The notes: a model not told the origin generated them from the sequence alone. DNA of 64,000 nucleotides from an uncultured Winogradskyella sp. (GCF_947496485.1 NZ_CANMCZ010000003.1:1-64000), one strand, 5' to 3'. Positions 36,187-45,422 are shown, counted from the stretch's first letter. A program made the numbers and translations.

Positions 36187-36642
36187 ATGCAGTACAAAAC
36201 TGAAATTTTGATTAAAAAACCAATTGCTGAAGTCATAAAAAAGATGAATTCTACAGAGAACATGAAACATTGGCAAGAAGGATTAGTAAGTACTGAACAT
36301 ATTTCTGGAGTACCTGGTGAATTTGGTGCCAAAATGAAATTGAACTATAGTTTTGGAAAACGGAAAATGGAAATTTTAGAAACTATTACCAAACAAAATT
36401 TTCCTGATGAATTTCATGCTACCTATACAACTAAAGGTGTTCGTAATATTCAGGAAAATCACTTTGAAAGCACCAAGGACGGTTATACAAAATGGATTGC
36501 TAAAAATGAGTTTCAACCCACTACATTTGTAATGAGCACTATGCTGTTTTTGATGCCAAGAGCATTTAAAAAACAAACCAAAACTTATATGACAAATTTT
36601 AAAAATTTTGTTGAACAAGGAACTTCAGTATCTAATGCGTAA
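36187..36642 (+). CDS. SRPBCC-family protein
   Basis: A 151-residue protein of the START/polyketide-cyclase fold: beta strand TEILIKKPIAEVIKKM, central SGVPGEFGAKMKLNY and a long C-terminal helix (RAFKKQTKTYMTNFKNFVEQ). The ligand is unknown. There is no signal peptide. The next small gene begins 8 nt before its stop. A related protein is at 49052, sharing the SGTPGTVGA-like motif. Confidence 0.85.
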   Translation: MQYKTEILIKKPIAEVIKKMNSTENMKHWQEGLVSTEHISGVPGEFGAKMKLNYSFGKRKMEILETITKQNFPDEFHATYTTKGVRNIQENHFESTKDGYTKWIAKNEFQPTTFVMSTMLFLMPRAFKKQTKTYMTNFKNFVEQGTSVSNA

Positions 36643-36874
36643 ACTTAAATTAATCTGGGATTTTAGAGGACCTGTAAGCCAAAAAACTGCTGAACACCAT
36701 TTAATTCATCTTAAAGAATACATACAACTTGAAGCTTTAGATATCACAATTACTGGAGTAGAAACTTTTAGCGATATGCATAGTATCGCATATTTAGTTG
36801 TAGAAGAAGCAATGATGAAACCTATAAGAGACGCTTTGAAACCTCATAGAGGACAGATTTATTCTAATACCTAA
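36635..36874 (+). CDS. Conserved hypothetical protein, 79 aa
   Basis: A small protein starting MRKLKLIWDFRGPVSQKTAEHH. It has mixed helix and strand, no signal peptide and no recognised motif beyond several His and Met. The start at 36635 is chosen because it gives the ATG overlap with the preceding SRPBCC stop; TTG 36608 is the only upstream alternative. The coupling suggests a joint role with the SRPBCC protein. Its 3' end overlaps the convergent crtY by 4 nt. Confidence 0.7.
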   Translation: MRKLKLIWDFRGPVSQKTAEHHLIHLKEYIQLEALDITITGVETFSDMHSIAYLVVEEAMMKPIRDALKPHRGQIYSNT

Positions 36875-38043
36875 AACAATCGTTTAAAAAATGCTTGAAT
36901 AAAATGCTTTGGTGGAACAGACAAAATAATCTTTAAGTCTTCGAGCAAACTAGACTCCTCATCGAGGAACTTAAGGATAGTTTTAATGTTAGCCTTTCTA
37001 AACATTGAAGAAAATAGAGCAGATCCTTTTTCATTATGATTAGCTAAAACATCTAAAAATATTAAATCATAAAATCTATACTTTGTCTTTTTACAAAACT
37101 TTGACAAATCATTTTCTCGCTTTAAAAAGGTTACTAATTCTTTGGTCTTTTTTGATGTATTTTTAAACGTATAGCCTGTACTTGCTTTGGTCCATCCACC
37201 AGCTGTACCGATATTTAGAATATGCTTAGAATTTAATTCTGAAAAATTAAACGAAGTCATAGGGATTGACCCCATTTCTTTTTCCACAATCTCATAGTCC
37301 GTAATGCCGTGCTGTTCTAAATATTTAACAATTGCCTCTTCGTAGTCTGACCGTTTTAATAAATTTTTAGAAAACAATGTGTATTCAAATAATGCCATTT
37401 TCTTATTGATTGGCAATACATACATAAAGCGTGTGTTTCCTTTTTGTGGCAAATCAAAATCCATAAAAGTTGCCGTAGTATCATCAAAAGTATCTTCTGA
37501 AGTTTTAATAAACCATCCGAGGAAATGCTGATGAATTAGTGGATACTTGTCATGAAAATTATAGGATTCGAAAGTGGATAAGCTGGTAAAGAGTTTAGAC
37601 GCACGGAATATTTTTTTTGTTGAAGTAATTTCGTGTTCATTAATCCTTTCTAACGCAATAACCTCAACTCCATTTTCCAACTCTTTAAATGAAGAAACGT
37701 GCTCATTTTGAAAACTAAAATTAGGTTTAGAATTAATTGATTTCCAAAGCGATTCATAAAAGGCTTCACTTCTAATCATTTTGTAATTGAATGGTGAAAT
37801 AGGAATCGTCTTAGAATACGTATCACTACCAAAATAAATGTGAGACCAGCTCTTAGTTAATAAGTGATCCCATTCTCCTACACCATCTTCCCAATAACAC
37901 CAAGTTCTGTCATTTTTTTTATCATTTAATCGATCTATGATTAAAATGGATTTATCATCAAAAAAAGTATCTTGAGACATTCTATATGCTAAAGTTAATC
38001 CTGAAGCTCCTGCTCCTAATATGATGTAATCGTATGTGATCAA
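36871..38043 (-). CDS. crtY: Lycopene beta-cyclase
   Basis: Closes both ends of lycopene to make beta-carotene. The 390-residue flavoprotein starts with a dinucleotide fold YDYIILGAGASGLTLAYRM and has the cyclase features RTWCYWEDG, KMALFEYTLFS (the acidic active-site segment) and NIGTAGGWTKASTGYTF. The only usable initiator is TTG at 38043. It stands alone on the minus strand, about 11.6 kb from crtI-crtB-crtZ, so it is not under the same promoter. Confidence 0.93.
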   Translation of the reverse strand: MITYDYIILGAGASGLTLAYRMSQDTFFDDKSILIIDRLNDKKNDRTWCYWEDGVGEWDHLLTKSWSHIYFGSDTYSKTIPISPFNYKMIRSEAFYESLWKSINSKPNFSFQNEHVSSFKELENGVEVIALERINEHEITSTKKIFRASKLFTSLSTFESYNFHDKYPLIHQHFLGWFIKTSEDTFDDTTATFMDFDLPQKGNTRFMYVLPINKKMALFEYTLFSKNLLKRSDYEEAIVKYLEQHGITDYEIVEKEMGSIPMTSFNFSELNSKHILNIGTAGGWTKASTGYTFKNTSKKTKELVTFLKRENDLSKFCKKTKYRFYDLIFLDVLANHNEKGSALFSSMFRKANIKTILKFLDEESSLLEDLKIILSVPPKHFIQAFFKRLF

Positions 38044-38402
38044 AGTGGTATTTTGTATATTTTAAATGTAAAACTAAGTCATTTTCTCTTGATTAGTTAG
38101 TAATAATTTTGACTTTCTTAGAGTTGTAGATAATACTATTCAACAAATAGAACATATCCAGTTCCTTTTAAGCATTCTTATGGTTATTATTACCCTAATT
38201 CATTGCTACCAGATGTATTAACAAGTCTTTGATTGTGGAACTCATGAAAATGCGAATTTATTCAAGAAGACACAAAAGTTGTATTGCAATTAACATTACT
38301 AATTGTCGCGAGATTGACAACTATTAAAAAAACAAAATCCCATTTCTGGGATTTTGCTGTCAATCAAATTAGTTTAAACTAAAATATATGTAATTAGTTA
38401 GC
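38044..38402. other. Intergenic region, no gene seen
   Basis: 359 bp between crtY and the tonB-type gene. Apart from the terminator at 38326-38356 I see only AT-rich sequence and very short frames (under 32 codons) with no recognisable product. It may include the promoter of crtY, but no clear TAnnTTTG box stands out. Confidence 0.5.
38326..38356 (-). terminator. Terminator after tonB-type gene
   Basis: Perfect CAAAATCCCA/TGGGATTTTG stem with a TTTC loop; on the minus strand it runs into seven T. It lies 46 nt beyond the stop of the TonB gene. Confidence 0.88.
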
Positions 38403-39128
38403 TTATTGCTGTCTTAATTTAAAATTTATTGGAATACTATAAGGTACGCCTACACTTTTATTACGCTGTTTGCCAGGAATCATTTTTGGTAACAAACTCA
38501 TAATACGTTCTGCCTCTGTTTCTAAAAGTTGGTCTGGCCCCCTACTTTTTATCTTAGTTACGTTACCGTGTTTGTCTATTAAGAAGAACACAAATACTCG
38601 CCCTTGTATATTTAATTCAGCTGCAGCATCTGGATATCTAAAATTCTTTTGAAGATGCTCTTGCATTTTTGCCTGAAAACAAGCTCTCAACTCATCGTTA
38701 TTTCCCTTACAACCTGGAAATTGAGGCACTCTTTCAATGACCGCAAAAGGCACCTGTATATCTTCTTCCACTTCTTCTACTTCTACATCCTCTACGCTAA
38801 CAACCTGATCTTCAATAACATCGTCTTGTCCTATTTCTGTACTTTCAATTACAGTTTCTTCAACATCTACAACATCTTCTACTATTGTAATCGCTTGAGT
38901 AACAACTTGCTTAGGCGGAGGTGGTGGAGGAAGATTAATCGTTGTTATTGGTATATCCTCATCAAATTGCTCATCTAACATTAAGAGATCAATCTTAGTA
39001 CCTTCTGTTTCGTAAGTCTTATGTTCTAATCCTATATATGTTAGGAGTAACATTACGTTTAAGCCAACAGCAAAATATAAACTGCTGTTTCGACCTACAT
39101 TGGCTTTTGGGTTTTTTTTGAGTTCCAT
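38403..39128 (-). CDS. TonB-family energy transducer
   Basis: A 241-residue protein with a single N-terminal membrane helix (about 16-33), a proline run PPPPPP (67-72) and acidic spacer, the segment FPGCKGNNDELRACF common in flavobacterial TonB proteins, and a C-terminal TonB domain (GRVFVFFLIDKHGNVTKI... YSIPINFKL). It links the proton-motive force to outer-membrane receptors. It lies downstream of a TonB-dependent receptor gene (91-nt gap), a natural partner. No exbB or exbD nearby. Confidence 0.93.
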   Translation of the reverse strand: MELKKNPKANVGRNSSLYFAVGLNVMLLLTYIGLEHKTYETEGTKIDLLMLDEQFDEDIPITTINLPPPPPPKQVVTQAITIVEDVVDVEETVIESTEIGQDDVIEDQVVSVEDVEVEEVEEDIQVPFAVIERVPQFPGCKGNNDELRACFQAKMQEHLQKNFRYPDAAAELNIQGRVFVFFLIDKHGNVTKIKSRGPDQLLETEAERIMSLLPKMIPGKQRNKSVGVPYSIPINFKLRQQ

Positions 39129-39177
39129 GACGTTTAATTTTATACTATAAAGTTAACTATCATTATTCTCAAAAATT

Positions 39178-39191
39178 ATGACAAAAGTCAT
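39178..39191. promoter_or_regulatory. Palindrome between receptor and tonB genes
   Basis: ATGAC-AAAA-GTCAT, a perfect 5-bp inverted repeat in the gap upstream of the tonB start. It could be an operator or a small hairpin; the evidence is the symmetry alone. Confidence 0.25.
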
Positions 39192-39219
39192 GTCTGACTT
39201 ATTTTCTATATTTTAACAT

Positions 39220-41418
39220 TTATAAGTTATCTAACTGATTATCTGTTCCATCTTCACTAATCGTCCAAAAGAATCCAACGAAAAAGAATTGATCTGCCGC
39301 AGGTGTTAGTGCTCTTCTATTGAATTGACCACTAAAATCTGGAGTGTTTGCATACTGATAACCATTAATGTTATTAAAACCTAAAACATTATTAACCGAA
39401 AAATATAGGATCTTTTGTGGACTCAATAAATAGGCCCAATTAACACTCAAACTATTAAATGATTTTGTGCGTTCTGATAAAAAGCCATCAGTGTTTGGAT
39501 TTGTGTATGGTCGACCTGAAGAAAACCCATAACTTATACCTACTTGGCTTTTCCAATCATCTATCCAATATTTACCTACAATAGAAAGGTTATGATCCGT
39601 GGCGAAATTAGGTTGTGCTGATGTTTCAAAATTTCTATGATTACGTTCTGTATCTAGATATGAATAGCTTACCCAATAATCAACATTCTTTATACTTGTA
39701 TTATCTCTCCAGAACAAATCCATACCCTGAGCATAACCATTTCCTGAAGAATTGAAATTAGTATCAAAGCTTTCAAATTCAGTATCAAACTTCACCAAAT
39801 TTTTGTAATCCTTTCTATAAGCTTCGGCTCTAAATATCTTTCCATCATTAACATATTGATAGTTTAATATATAATGTGATGTTTTTTGCGCTTTTAAATT
39901 TTGTTCAAATTTTAAAACTGCACTATTTGGATTCTGAAAAAAGTTTCCATAAGCCAAAGAAAATTGTCCATTTTTTGAACTTTTATAAGCAATAGCAGCT
40001 CTTGGCGCAATATCAGTTGCTCCAAAAATAGAACTATAATCTGCCCTCAATCCTAATTTTAAAGCTAACTTTTTAGAGAATATTAAATCTGCCTCTGCAA
40101 AACCTGCTGTGATATTATTCTTAAAACCATAAGTTTCATCAATGGAACCGTCTTTAAAATTTTCATCGAAATCAGTGATAAACTGTTCTGCGCCAAGACT
40201 GAGCTTAAACCGACTATTGAAGCGCTTTCTTAGTTTCATCTTTGCATGTATCGAATTTTCAATATCTTTAATATCACTGGTTTGTATACCTAAATCTGTT
40301 TCTGCATAGGTATAGCTTAATCCTGTTTGAATACTCCAACCATTTCCCATACTTCCTCTATAAGAGGTATTAAGATAGAAGTTATCGTTATTTAGTTTAA
40401 AGTCTAAACCTTCTTCAAAGTTAATGTCCTCTTGAGTTAATTCGAATTTAGACGTATCAAACGCTGCATAGAATTTCAACATGCCATTATTAAGACGTTG
40501 TCTAAAAACGGTTTCACCTTGCGCTCCTTGGTATGGTGTCTTCCAATCATTTCTATCTTCAAAGACAGCTAAATATGGTGCTAAATTGATATAAGTAGCG
40601 TTAAAGCTTAATGAAGACTTCTCCCATTTCTGCGTATTTCCCAGAGCAGCACCAACAGTCATAATTCCGATATCCGTTTTTTCCTGATCTGGTTCATCAA
40701 TTGTATTTAAAAGTAATACACTAGATAATGCCTGTCCAAATTCTGAGGAATAACCTCCTGTTGAAAACGTGATTCCGTCAAATAAAAAAGGCGAATAGCG
40801 TCCACGAGTTGGAATATTGTTTGTTGTTGGTGAGTAAGGTGTAAAAACTCTTATGCCATCAATGAATATTTGAGTTTCATCTGCACCTCCTCCTCTAACA
40901 AATAACCTTCCATCTTCTGCAACATTAGAGGTTCCTGGTAAGGTTTGTAAAGCACCCACAAAATCACCTAATGCACTTGCTGTAGTTACAACATCTAGCG
41001 GTTTTAAAACCGAAACTTTACTATTATCACTTGCCTCAAAAGTACCTGCACTTAAAATTACAGCATCCAGAGTCTCAACATCTTCGCGTAATTTAATTTG
41101 AAGATTTGATAATTTTGAAACATCATCAATAATACTTTTTGTTTCAAAAGACAGAAATGAAATGATTAATGTTTGAGTACCCTTTTCTTCAGTTGTAAAG
41201 GAAAACTTACCATCTTCTAAAGTAGTAGCTCCATCGTAAGTGCCATCTAAATAAACATTAGCTCCTATAATAGGCTGATTTTTATTGTCAACTACTTTTC
41301 CTGAAATTGTGGTTTGTCCATAGGTTATTGAAAGTACAAATAGTAGAACAATTGTGGTTAGATTTCTACGCGCAATATTTCTATTGTTCTTATTGAGTTT
41401 GTGAATCGTTGATTTCAT
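39220..41418 (-). CDS. TonB-dependent outer-membrane receptor
   Basis: A 732-residue receptor: long signal peptide (to about residue 35, TYGQTTISG), a carboxypeptidase-regulatory-like domain (about 36-115, GKVVDNKNQPIIGANVYLDG), a plug with ALQTLPGTSNVAEDGRLFVRGGGADETQIFIDG, and a C-terminal beta barrel. It is short for a SusC-type protein and no SusD gene follows, so it is a general TBDR, cargo unknown. Its first 20 codons resemble those of the DUF2141 gene at 59625. Confidence 0.93.
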   Translation of the reverse strand: MKSTIHKLNKNNRNIARRNLTTIVLLFVLSITYGQTTISGKVVDNKNQPIIGANVYLDGTYDGATTLEDGKFSFTTEEKGTQTLIISFLSFETKSIIDDVSKLSNLQIKLREDVETLDAVILSAGTFEASDNSKVSVLKPLDVVTTASALGDFVGALQTLPGTSNVAEDGRLFVRGGGADETQIFIDGIRVFTPYSPTTNNIPTRGRYSPFLFDGITFSTGGYSSEFGQALSSVLLLNTIDEPDQEKTDIGIMTVGAALGNTQKWEKSSLSFNATYINLAPYLAVFEDRNDWKTPYQGAQGETVFRQRLNNGMLKFYAAFDTSKFELTQEDINFEEGLDFKLNNDNFYLNTSYRGSMGNGWSIQTGLSYTYAETDLGIQTSDIKDIENSIHAKMKLRKRFNSRFKLSLGAEQFITDFDENFKDGSIDETYGFKNNITAGFAEADLIFSKKLALKLGLRADYSSIFGATDIAPRAAIAYKSSKNGQFSLAYGNFFQNPNSAVLKFEQNLKAQKTSHYILNYQYVNDGKIFRAEAYRKDYKNLVKFDTEFESFDTNFNSSGNGYAQGMDLFWRDNTSIKNVDYWVSYSYLDTERNHRNFETSAQPNFATDHNLSIVGKYWIDDWKSQVGISYGFSSGRPYTNPNTDGFLSERTKSFNSLSVNWAYLLSPQKILYFSVNNVLGFNNINGYQYANTPDFSGQFNRRALTPAADQFFFVGFFWTISEDGTDNQLDNL

Positions 41419-41505
41419 TTTTAGTTGATTGATTAAAAGTTCGTTTCTTGATTGTGATACAAATTTGTAGCTTTAATTAGTCACCTCTAATTCTATTTTA
41501 CCGAA

Positions 41506-41539
41506 TTGTAATATTTCAATGATGAATTGAATATATTTG
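41506..41539 (+). promoter_or_regulatory. Promoter of the 51-aa protein / YhhN unit
   Basis: TTG at 41506-41508, a 23-nt spacer and TATATTTG at 41532-41539, only 4 nt before an ATG. The close distance implies a very short leader or a start at a position just inside. Confidence 0.5.
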
Positions 41540-41543
41540 GTTT

Positions 41544-41699
41544 ATGAACATTATTAAAAATTTAGCCTTTAGATTTATTATTAGTATTCTTGTTGCAGGT
41601 GCTATATCTCGTCAATTTGAAGTTTACGAAGACTATATATTAATATTTGGCACTCTATTAATGTATCTGTTACTAACATATATGTCTAAAAAATTTTAA
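41544..41699 (+). CDS. Small membrane protein, 51 aa
   Basis: A short frame beginning MNIIKNLAFRF, with two hydrophobic stretches (about 8-21 and 32-47) separated by SRQFEVYEDY. It sits behind a consensus -7 box and 4 nt before the YhhN-type gene, in the same orientation, which supports a real gene. No family is recognised. Function unknown. Confidence 0.55.
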   Translation: MNIIKNLAFRFIISILVAGAISRQFEVYEDYILIFGTLLMYLLLTYMSKKF

Positions 41700-41703
41700 T
41701 ATA

Positions 41704-42390
41704 ATGTTTACTTATACTGAAAAAAAATTCACCATTCTATTCTTTATCATTGTTCTTTTTGAACTCTTAACAGGAAGTAGAGAATCACTTCAAACAGTTC
41801 ATTATATAGCTAAGCCAGCAATAGTAATAAGTCTTATTTTTTTGTTTTTAAAAATCTCTGACTCACTTTCAAAACCAATAAAAAACCTAACAATTTCAGC
41901 CTTAGTGTTTTCTTTATTAGGTGATGTACTATTGATGTTTACAGAAACATCTGAGCATTTATTTACACTAGGTTTAATTGCGTTTTTAATAGCACATATA
42001 ATGTATGTACTTATATTCCTTAAACATAAAAACACAAAAATATCTCCTGTTGGTTTTATAACATTACTACTTATATATGCAACTGGTTTGTTCTACCTCT
42101 TAAAAGATGGTTTGGGAGCGATGTTAATTCCTGTTGTAGTTTATATGCTTATAATTTTGAGTATGGCAACTTCAGCATTTTTAAGAAAAAATAATGTGAA
42201 TACATTAAGTTATAATCTTGTTTTTGCAGGTGCAATATTCTTCATGCTTTCTGATAGTATATTAGCAATCAATAAGTTTCACCAACCTATCCCTTGGTCT
42301 AACATTAGCATTATGATAACCTATGCCCTAGCACAATATTTAATTATCTTAGGAATTTTAAAAATTAATGTAACAAACTCAAAAGTATAA
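41704..42390 (+). CDS. YhhN / TMEM86-like membrane protein
   Basis: A 228-residue protein with about eight transmembrane segments and the YhhN motifs FSLLGDVLLMF and FMLSDSILAINKF with conserved Asp residues. The animal relative TMEM86B is a lysoplasmalogenase. A lipid-hydrolase role here is by family only. It follows the 51-aa membrane protein and precedes an ECF sigma gene by 31 nt. Confidence 0.88.
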   Translation: MFTYTEKKFTILFFIIVLFELLTGSRESLQTVHYIAKPAIVISLIFLFLKISDSLSKPIKNLTISALVFSLLGDVLLMFTETSEHLFTLGLIAFLIAHIMYVLIFLKHKNTKISPVGFITLLLIYATGLFYLLKDGLGAMLIPVVVYMLIILSMATSAFLRKNNVNTLSYNLVFAGAIFFMLSDSILAINKFHQPIPWSNISIMITYALAQYLIILGILKINVTNSKV

Positions 42391-42421
42391 CTACTAACAG
42401 ATAACTAACCAATTTCATCAA

Positions 42422-42916
42422 TTGAACAAAGAACTAGAACATAGTTTTGTAGAACAGTTGCAAAAGCATCAAAACATTGTACATAAGGTGTGTCGTTTAT
42501 ACACCAACAATGCAGATGCGCATAACGACTTGTTTCAGGAAATAACAATCCAACTGTGGAGAGCTTATCCTAAATTTAGAGGAGACTCAAAATTTAGCAC
42601 GTGGATGTATCGTGTTGGTTTAAATACTGCTATTACACTATATAGAAAATCGAAACGCAGAATCAATACGCAAGAGTTTGATACAGTTGAGTTTAAAATT
42701 AAAGCTGAAGAATATGATGATACTGAGGAACAACAGTTAAAATTACTATACCAAGCAGTACATCAGTTAAACGATATTGAAAAAGCCTTAGTTTTCTTGT
42801 ATTTAGAAGACAAAGACTATAGAGAAATAAGCGCGACTTTGGGTATTAGCGAAGTCAATGCACGAGTGAAAATGAATCGTGTAAAAAAGAAATTAAAAAC
42901 AATATTAAATCCGTAA
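42422..42916 (+). CDS. ECF-type RNA polymerase sigma factor
   Basis: A 164-residue sigma factor: region 2 with DLFQEITIQLWRAYPKFRG and STWMYRVGLNTAI (about 15-75), region 4 with YREISATLGISEVNARVKMNRVKKKL (about 130-158). No ATG or GTG is available in frame between the upstream stop (42395) and region 2, so TTG 42422 is the start. It is followed after 4 nt by a membrane-protein gene that may act as its anti-sigma partner. Confidence 0.92.
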   Translation: MNKELEHSFVEQLQKHQNIVHKVCRLYTNNADAHNDLFQEITIQLWRAYPKFRGDSKFSTWMYRVGLNTAITLYRKSKRRINTQEFDTVEFKIKAEEYDDTEEQQLKLLYQAVHQLNDIEKALVFLYLEDKDYREISATLGISEVNARVKMNRVKKKLKTILNP

Positions 42917-42920
42917 GATT

Positions 42921-43553
42921 ATGGATGAATTAGATTTATTAAAGAAGGATTGGAACAGCGGAAGCACAGAATTTAAAAGTTACTCAGATTCTGATATCTA
43001 TCCTATGTTGCATAAGAAATCGTCTTCTATTGTAAAGACCTTGTTTTATATCAGTATTGCAGAATTAGTTTTTTGGCTTTTAGCTAGTATTCTTCCATAC
43101 TTTTTATCTTCAAACTTCAGGGAAAAGTTAGAAACAAGTTACGAAAACCCATTGTTTTTAGGACTTAGTATCTTCAGCTATGTCGTCATATTGATATTTA
43201 TATATCTCTTGTTCAGATCATACAAATCCATATCTACAACAGATAATGCAAAACGATTAATGGAAAGTATTTTAAAGACCCGAAAAGTTATTAAGTATTA
43301 TGTAGCTTTTAACTTGTTTATGATTTTTATTTCTATACCACTATCGCTTTATTTTGAATACAATGAAAATCCAGAATTTCATCAGCAAATAGTTGAATTT
43401 AGCACCAATCAAATGTTAGTTCTATATGGGTTTGTTGTTGTCGTAGCTGGAGTATTTTTAGTACTACTTTGGCTTTTTTATAGACTGATTTATGGCGTGT
43501 TACTAAAACGTCTCAACAGAAACTATGATGAGTTAAAGAAGTTAGAAGTTTAA
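42921..43553 (+). CDS. Membrane protein linked to ECF sigma factor
   Basis: A 210-residue protein with a short cytoplasmic N-terminus (MDELDLLKKDWNSG...) and about four transmembrane helices (about 37-60, 75-100, 128-145, 165-190). The position right after the sigma gene and the cytosolic head suggest an anti-sigma-like function, but there is no zinc-finger (ZAS) motif. The family is known to me only as a flavobacterial hypothetical. Confidence 0.75.
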   Translation: MDELDLLKKDWNSGSTEFKSYSDSDIYPMLHKKSSSIVKTLFYISIAELVFWLLASILPYFLSSNFREKLETSYENPLFLGLSIFSYVVILIFIYLLFRSYKSISTTDNAKRLMESILKTRKVIKYYVAFNLFMIFISIPLSLYFEYNENPEFHQQIVEFSTNQMLVLYGFVVVVAGVFLVLLWLFYRLIYGVLLKRLNRNYDELKKLEV

Positions 43554-43588
43554 TATAATCAACAATACGTTATATAAATAAATTAAGC

Positions 43589-44614
43589 ATGAATAAAACC
43601 TTTAAAGTTCAAAAAAGCTTAATAATTTTTATGCTACCATTGCTGATAATTGCTTCAATGATACTACTAACGCGTTCGTCTCTATTCACAACACATACTC
43701 ACAAACTAAGCTTAGCAATAACTATAGATTTATTGCTTATAACACCTTTTATCTACTTTTTACTTATAAGAAAAACGACAATAACAAAAACTACAATCGT
43801 TCCATTCATTATTCTTGGAGTTGTAGTATGTTCTATTATTATTCCAACAGAAAATCAATATTATCTAACTCTTTTTAAAACTTGGATACTTCCTGTAATA
43901 GAGCTTTTTATTTTCTCATTTGTGGTTTATAATATTTTAAAAGCACGAAGACTTTATAAATTAAACAAAGCTAAGAATACTAGAGATTTCTTTACAATCC
44001 TAAAGTCTACATGTAATGAGATTCTTCCTAAAGCTGCCGTGATTCCTTTTGTAACCGAAATCGCTGTATTCTATTATGGATTTATCAATTGGAAGAAAAC
44101 GAAATTAAAACTCAATGAATTCTCATACCATAAGGACAGTGGTACAATCGGATTATTGATTGCTTTGATTTTCTTAATCGCTATCGAGACTGTAGCGTTA
44201 CATTTGTTATTAGAAAGATGGAATACAACTGCCGCATGGATTTTTACAGGTATTAGTATTTACTCTGGTATACAGATTTTAGGGTTTTTAAAATCGATGA
44301 CAAAACGACCATTCGTAATTGAAGATGAGCTTGTTTATCTTCGCTATGGTATTATGAATGAAACAACTATTAAGATTCAAGATATTGAATCAATTGAATT
44401 ATCCACTAAAGACATTGAATTAAATAAAACAACGAGAAAGTTGTCTTTCTTAGGAAATTTAGAGTGTCATAATCTCCTAATTAAATTGAAAAATGAAAAC
44501 AGCTTGGTTGGACTATATGGTATAAAACGACAATACACTAAACTTGCACTTTATGTAGATAAAAAACAAGATTTCAAAAATCTCATTGAACAATCACAAA
44601 AAGGTCATGATTAA
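43589..44614 (+). CDS. Membrane protein with PH-like C-terminus
   Basis: A 341-residue protein with about seven hydrophobic helices in residues 10-245 and a C-terminal soluble part (RPFVIEDELVYLRYGIMNETTIKIQDIESIEL...) resembling bacterial PH-like domains. The function is unknown. It is the third gene of the sigma-factor unit and is convergent with the acyltransferase gene, with 7 nt between stops. Confidence 0.72.
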   Translation: MNKTFKVQKSLIIFMLPLLIIASMILLTRSSLFTTHTHKLSLAITIDLLLITPFIYFLLIRKTTITKTTIVPFIILGVVVCSIIIPTENQYYLTLFKTWILPVIELFIFSFVVYNILKARRLYKLNKAKNTRDFFTILKSTCNEILPKAAVIPFVTEIAVFYYGFINWKKTKLKLNEFSYHKDSGTIGLLIALIFLIAIETVALHLLLERWNTTAAWIFTGISIYSGIQILGFLKSMTKRPFVIEDELVYLRYGIMNETTIKIQDIESIELSTKDIELNKTTRKLSFLGNLECHNLLIKLKNENSLVGLYGIKRQYTKLALYVDKKQDFKNLIEQSQKGHD

Positions 44615-44621
44615 AACCATA

Positions 44622-45422
44622 CTACCAATCTCTAAGCTCCTTGTTTAAGCGCTCTTTTTCTTCTATTTCTTCTTGAGGAATCACTTTTAAGAAAGATGGA
44701 TGTTGCTCAATGGCATATTCTATTTTTTCAACAATATCAGCAATAGATTCATTTTCATAATCTATTTGCAAAGGCTCTTTTACTTCAAAAGATTGATATA
44801 TATTTTTCTTTTTAATTCGAAGTCCTTTTTTATCAAAAGAACGTCTAAAACCGTCAATTACAATAGGGACTACAAGTGGTTGATAGGTCTTAATAATATG
44901 TGCAGTACCTTTTCTTATAGGTTTAAATGGTGTTGTAGTTCCTTGTGGAAATGTAACTACCCAACCATCATCTAAAGCTTTTTTGATTGCAGTAATATCG
45001 CTCATTTTTACTTGACGATTTACATCTTTACCTTGTGATCTCCATGTACGTTCTATACTTATAGAACCTGTATAAGCAAATATCTTTGGTATTAAACCAG
45101 ACTTCATAGTTTCTTTAGCAGCTACGTAATACATATTCAACTTAGGGTTCCACAGGTAGCCAACATTCTTAATATTGTCTAAACGACCACTTAGACTTGC
45201 ATTAAACACATGAAACATAGCAATAACATCTGCAAAATAAGTCTGGTGGTTAGAAATAAACAATACATTAGTATCAGGAAGGTTTTTAATGATTTCAGAA
45301 CCCTCAATCTGCAAATCATTGAAACCCCTAAAACGTCTATGCGTCAATAATCCAAGGATTCTAATGAGCCATTTTTTAACCCAAAGTATATGTCCAAAAG
45401 GATTTTTTTTGAATAATCCCAT
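44622..45422 (-). CDS. PlsC-like acyltransferase with altered motifs
   Basis: A 266-residue protein of the lysophospholipid acyltransferase superfamily. The catalytic block reads ISNHQTYFADV (H59, D65), an HX5D instead of HX4D spacing, and the substrate-binding block reads FPQGTTT where FPEGTRS is usual. It also has SIERTWRSQG and PIVIDGFRRSF. An N-terminal hydrophobic region may bind the membrane. The acyl acceptor is therefore uncertain. It lies 50 nt downstream of the NUDIX gene on the same strand. Confidence 0.82.
   Translation of the reverse strand: MGLFKKNPFGHILWVKKWLIRILGLLTHRRFRGFNDLQIEGSEIIKNLPDTNVLFISNHQTYFADVIAMFHVFNASLSGRLDNIKNVGYLWNPKLNMYYVAAKETMKSGLIPKIFAYTGSISIERTWRSQGKDVNRQVKMSDITAIKKALDDGWVVTFPQGTTTPFKPIRKGTAHIIKTYQPLVVPIVIDGFRRSFDKKGLRIKKKNIYQSFEVKEPLQIDYENESIADIVEKIEYAIEQHPSFLKVIPQEEIEEKERLNKELRDW

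Noticed and set aside
38244..38327. Short plus-strand frame MKMRIYSRRHK in the crtY-tonB gap
   Set aside because: 27 codons, no motif, no promoter, ends in the terminator flank. Not supportable as a gene.
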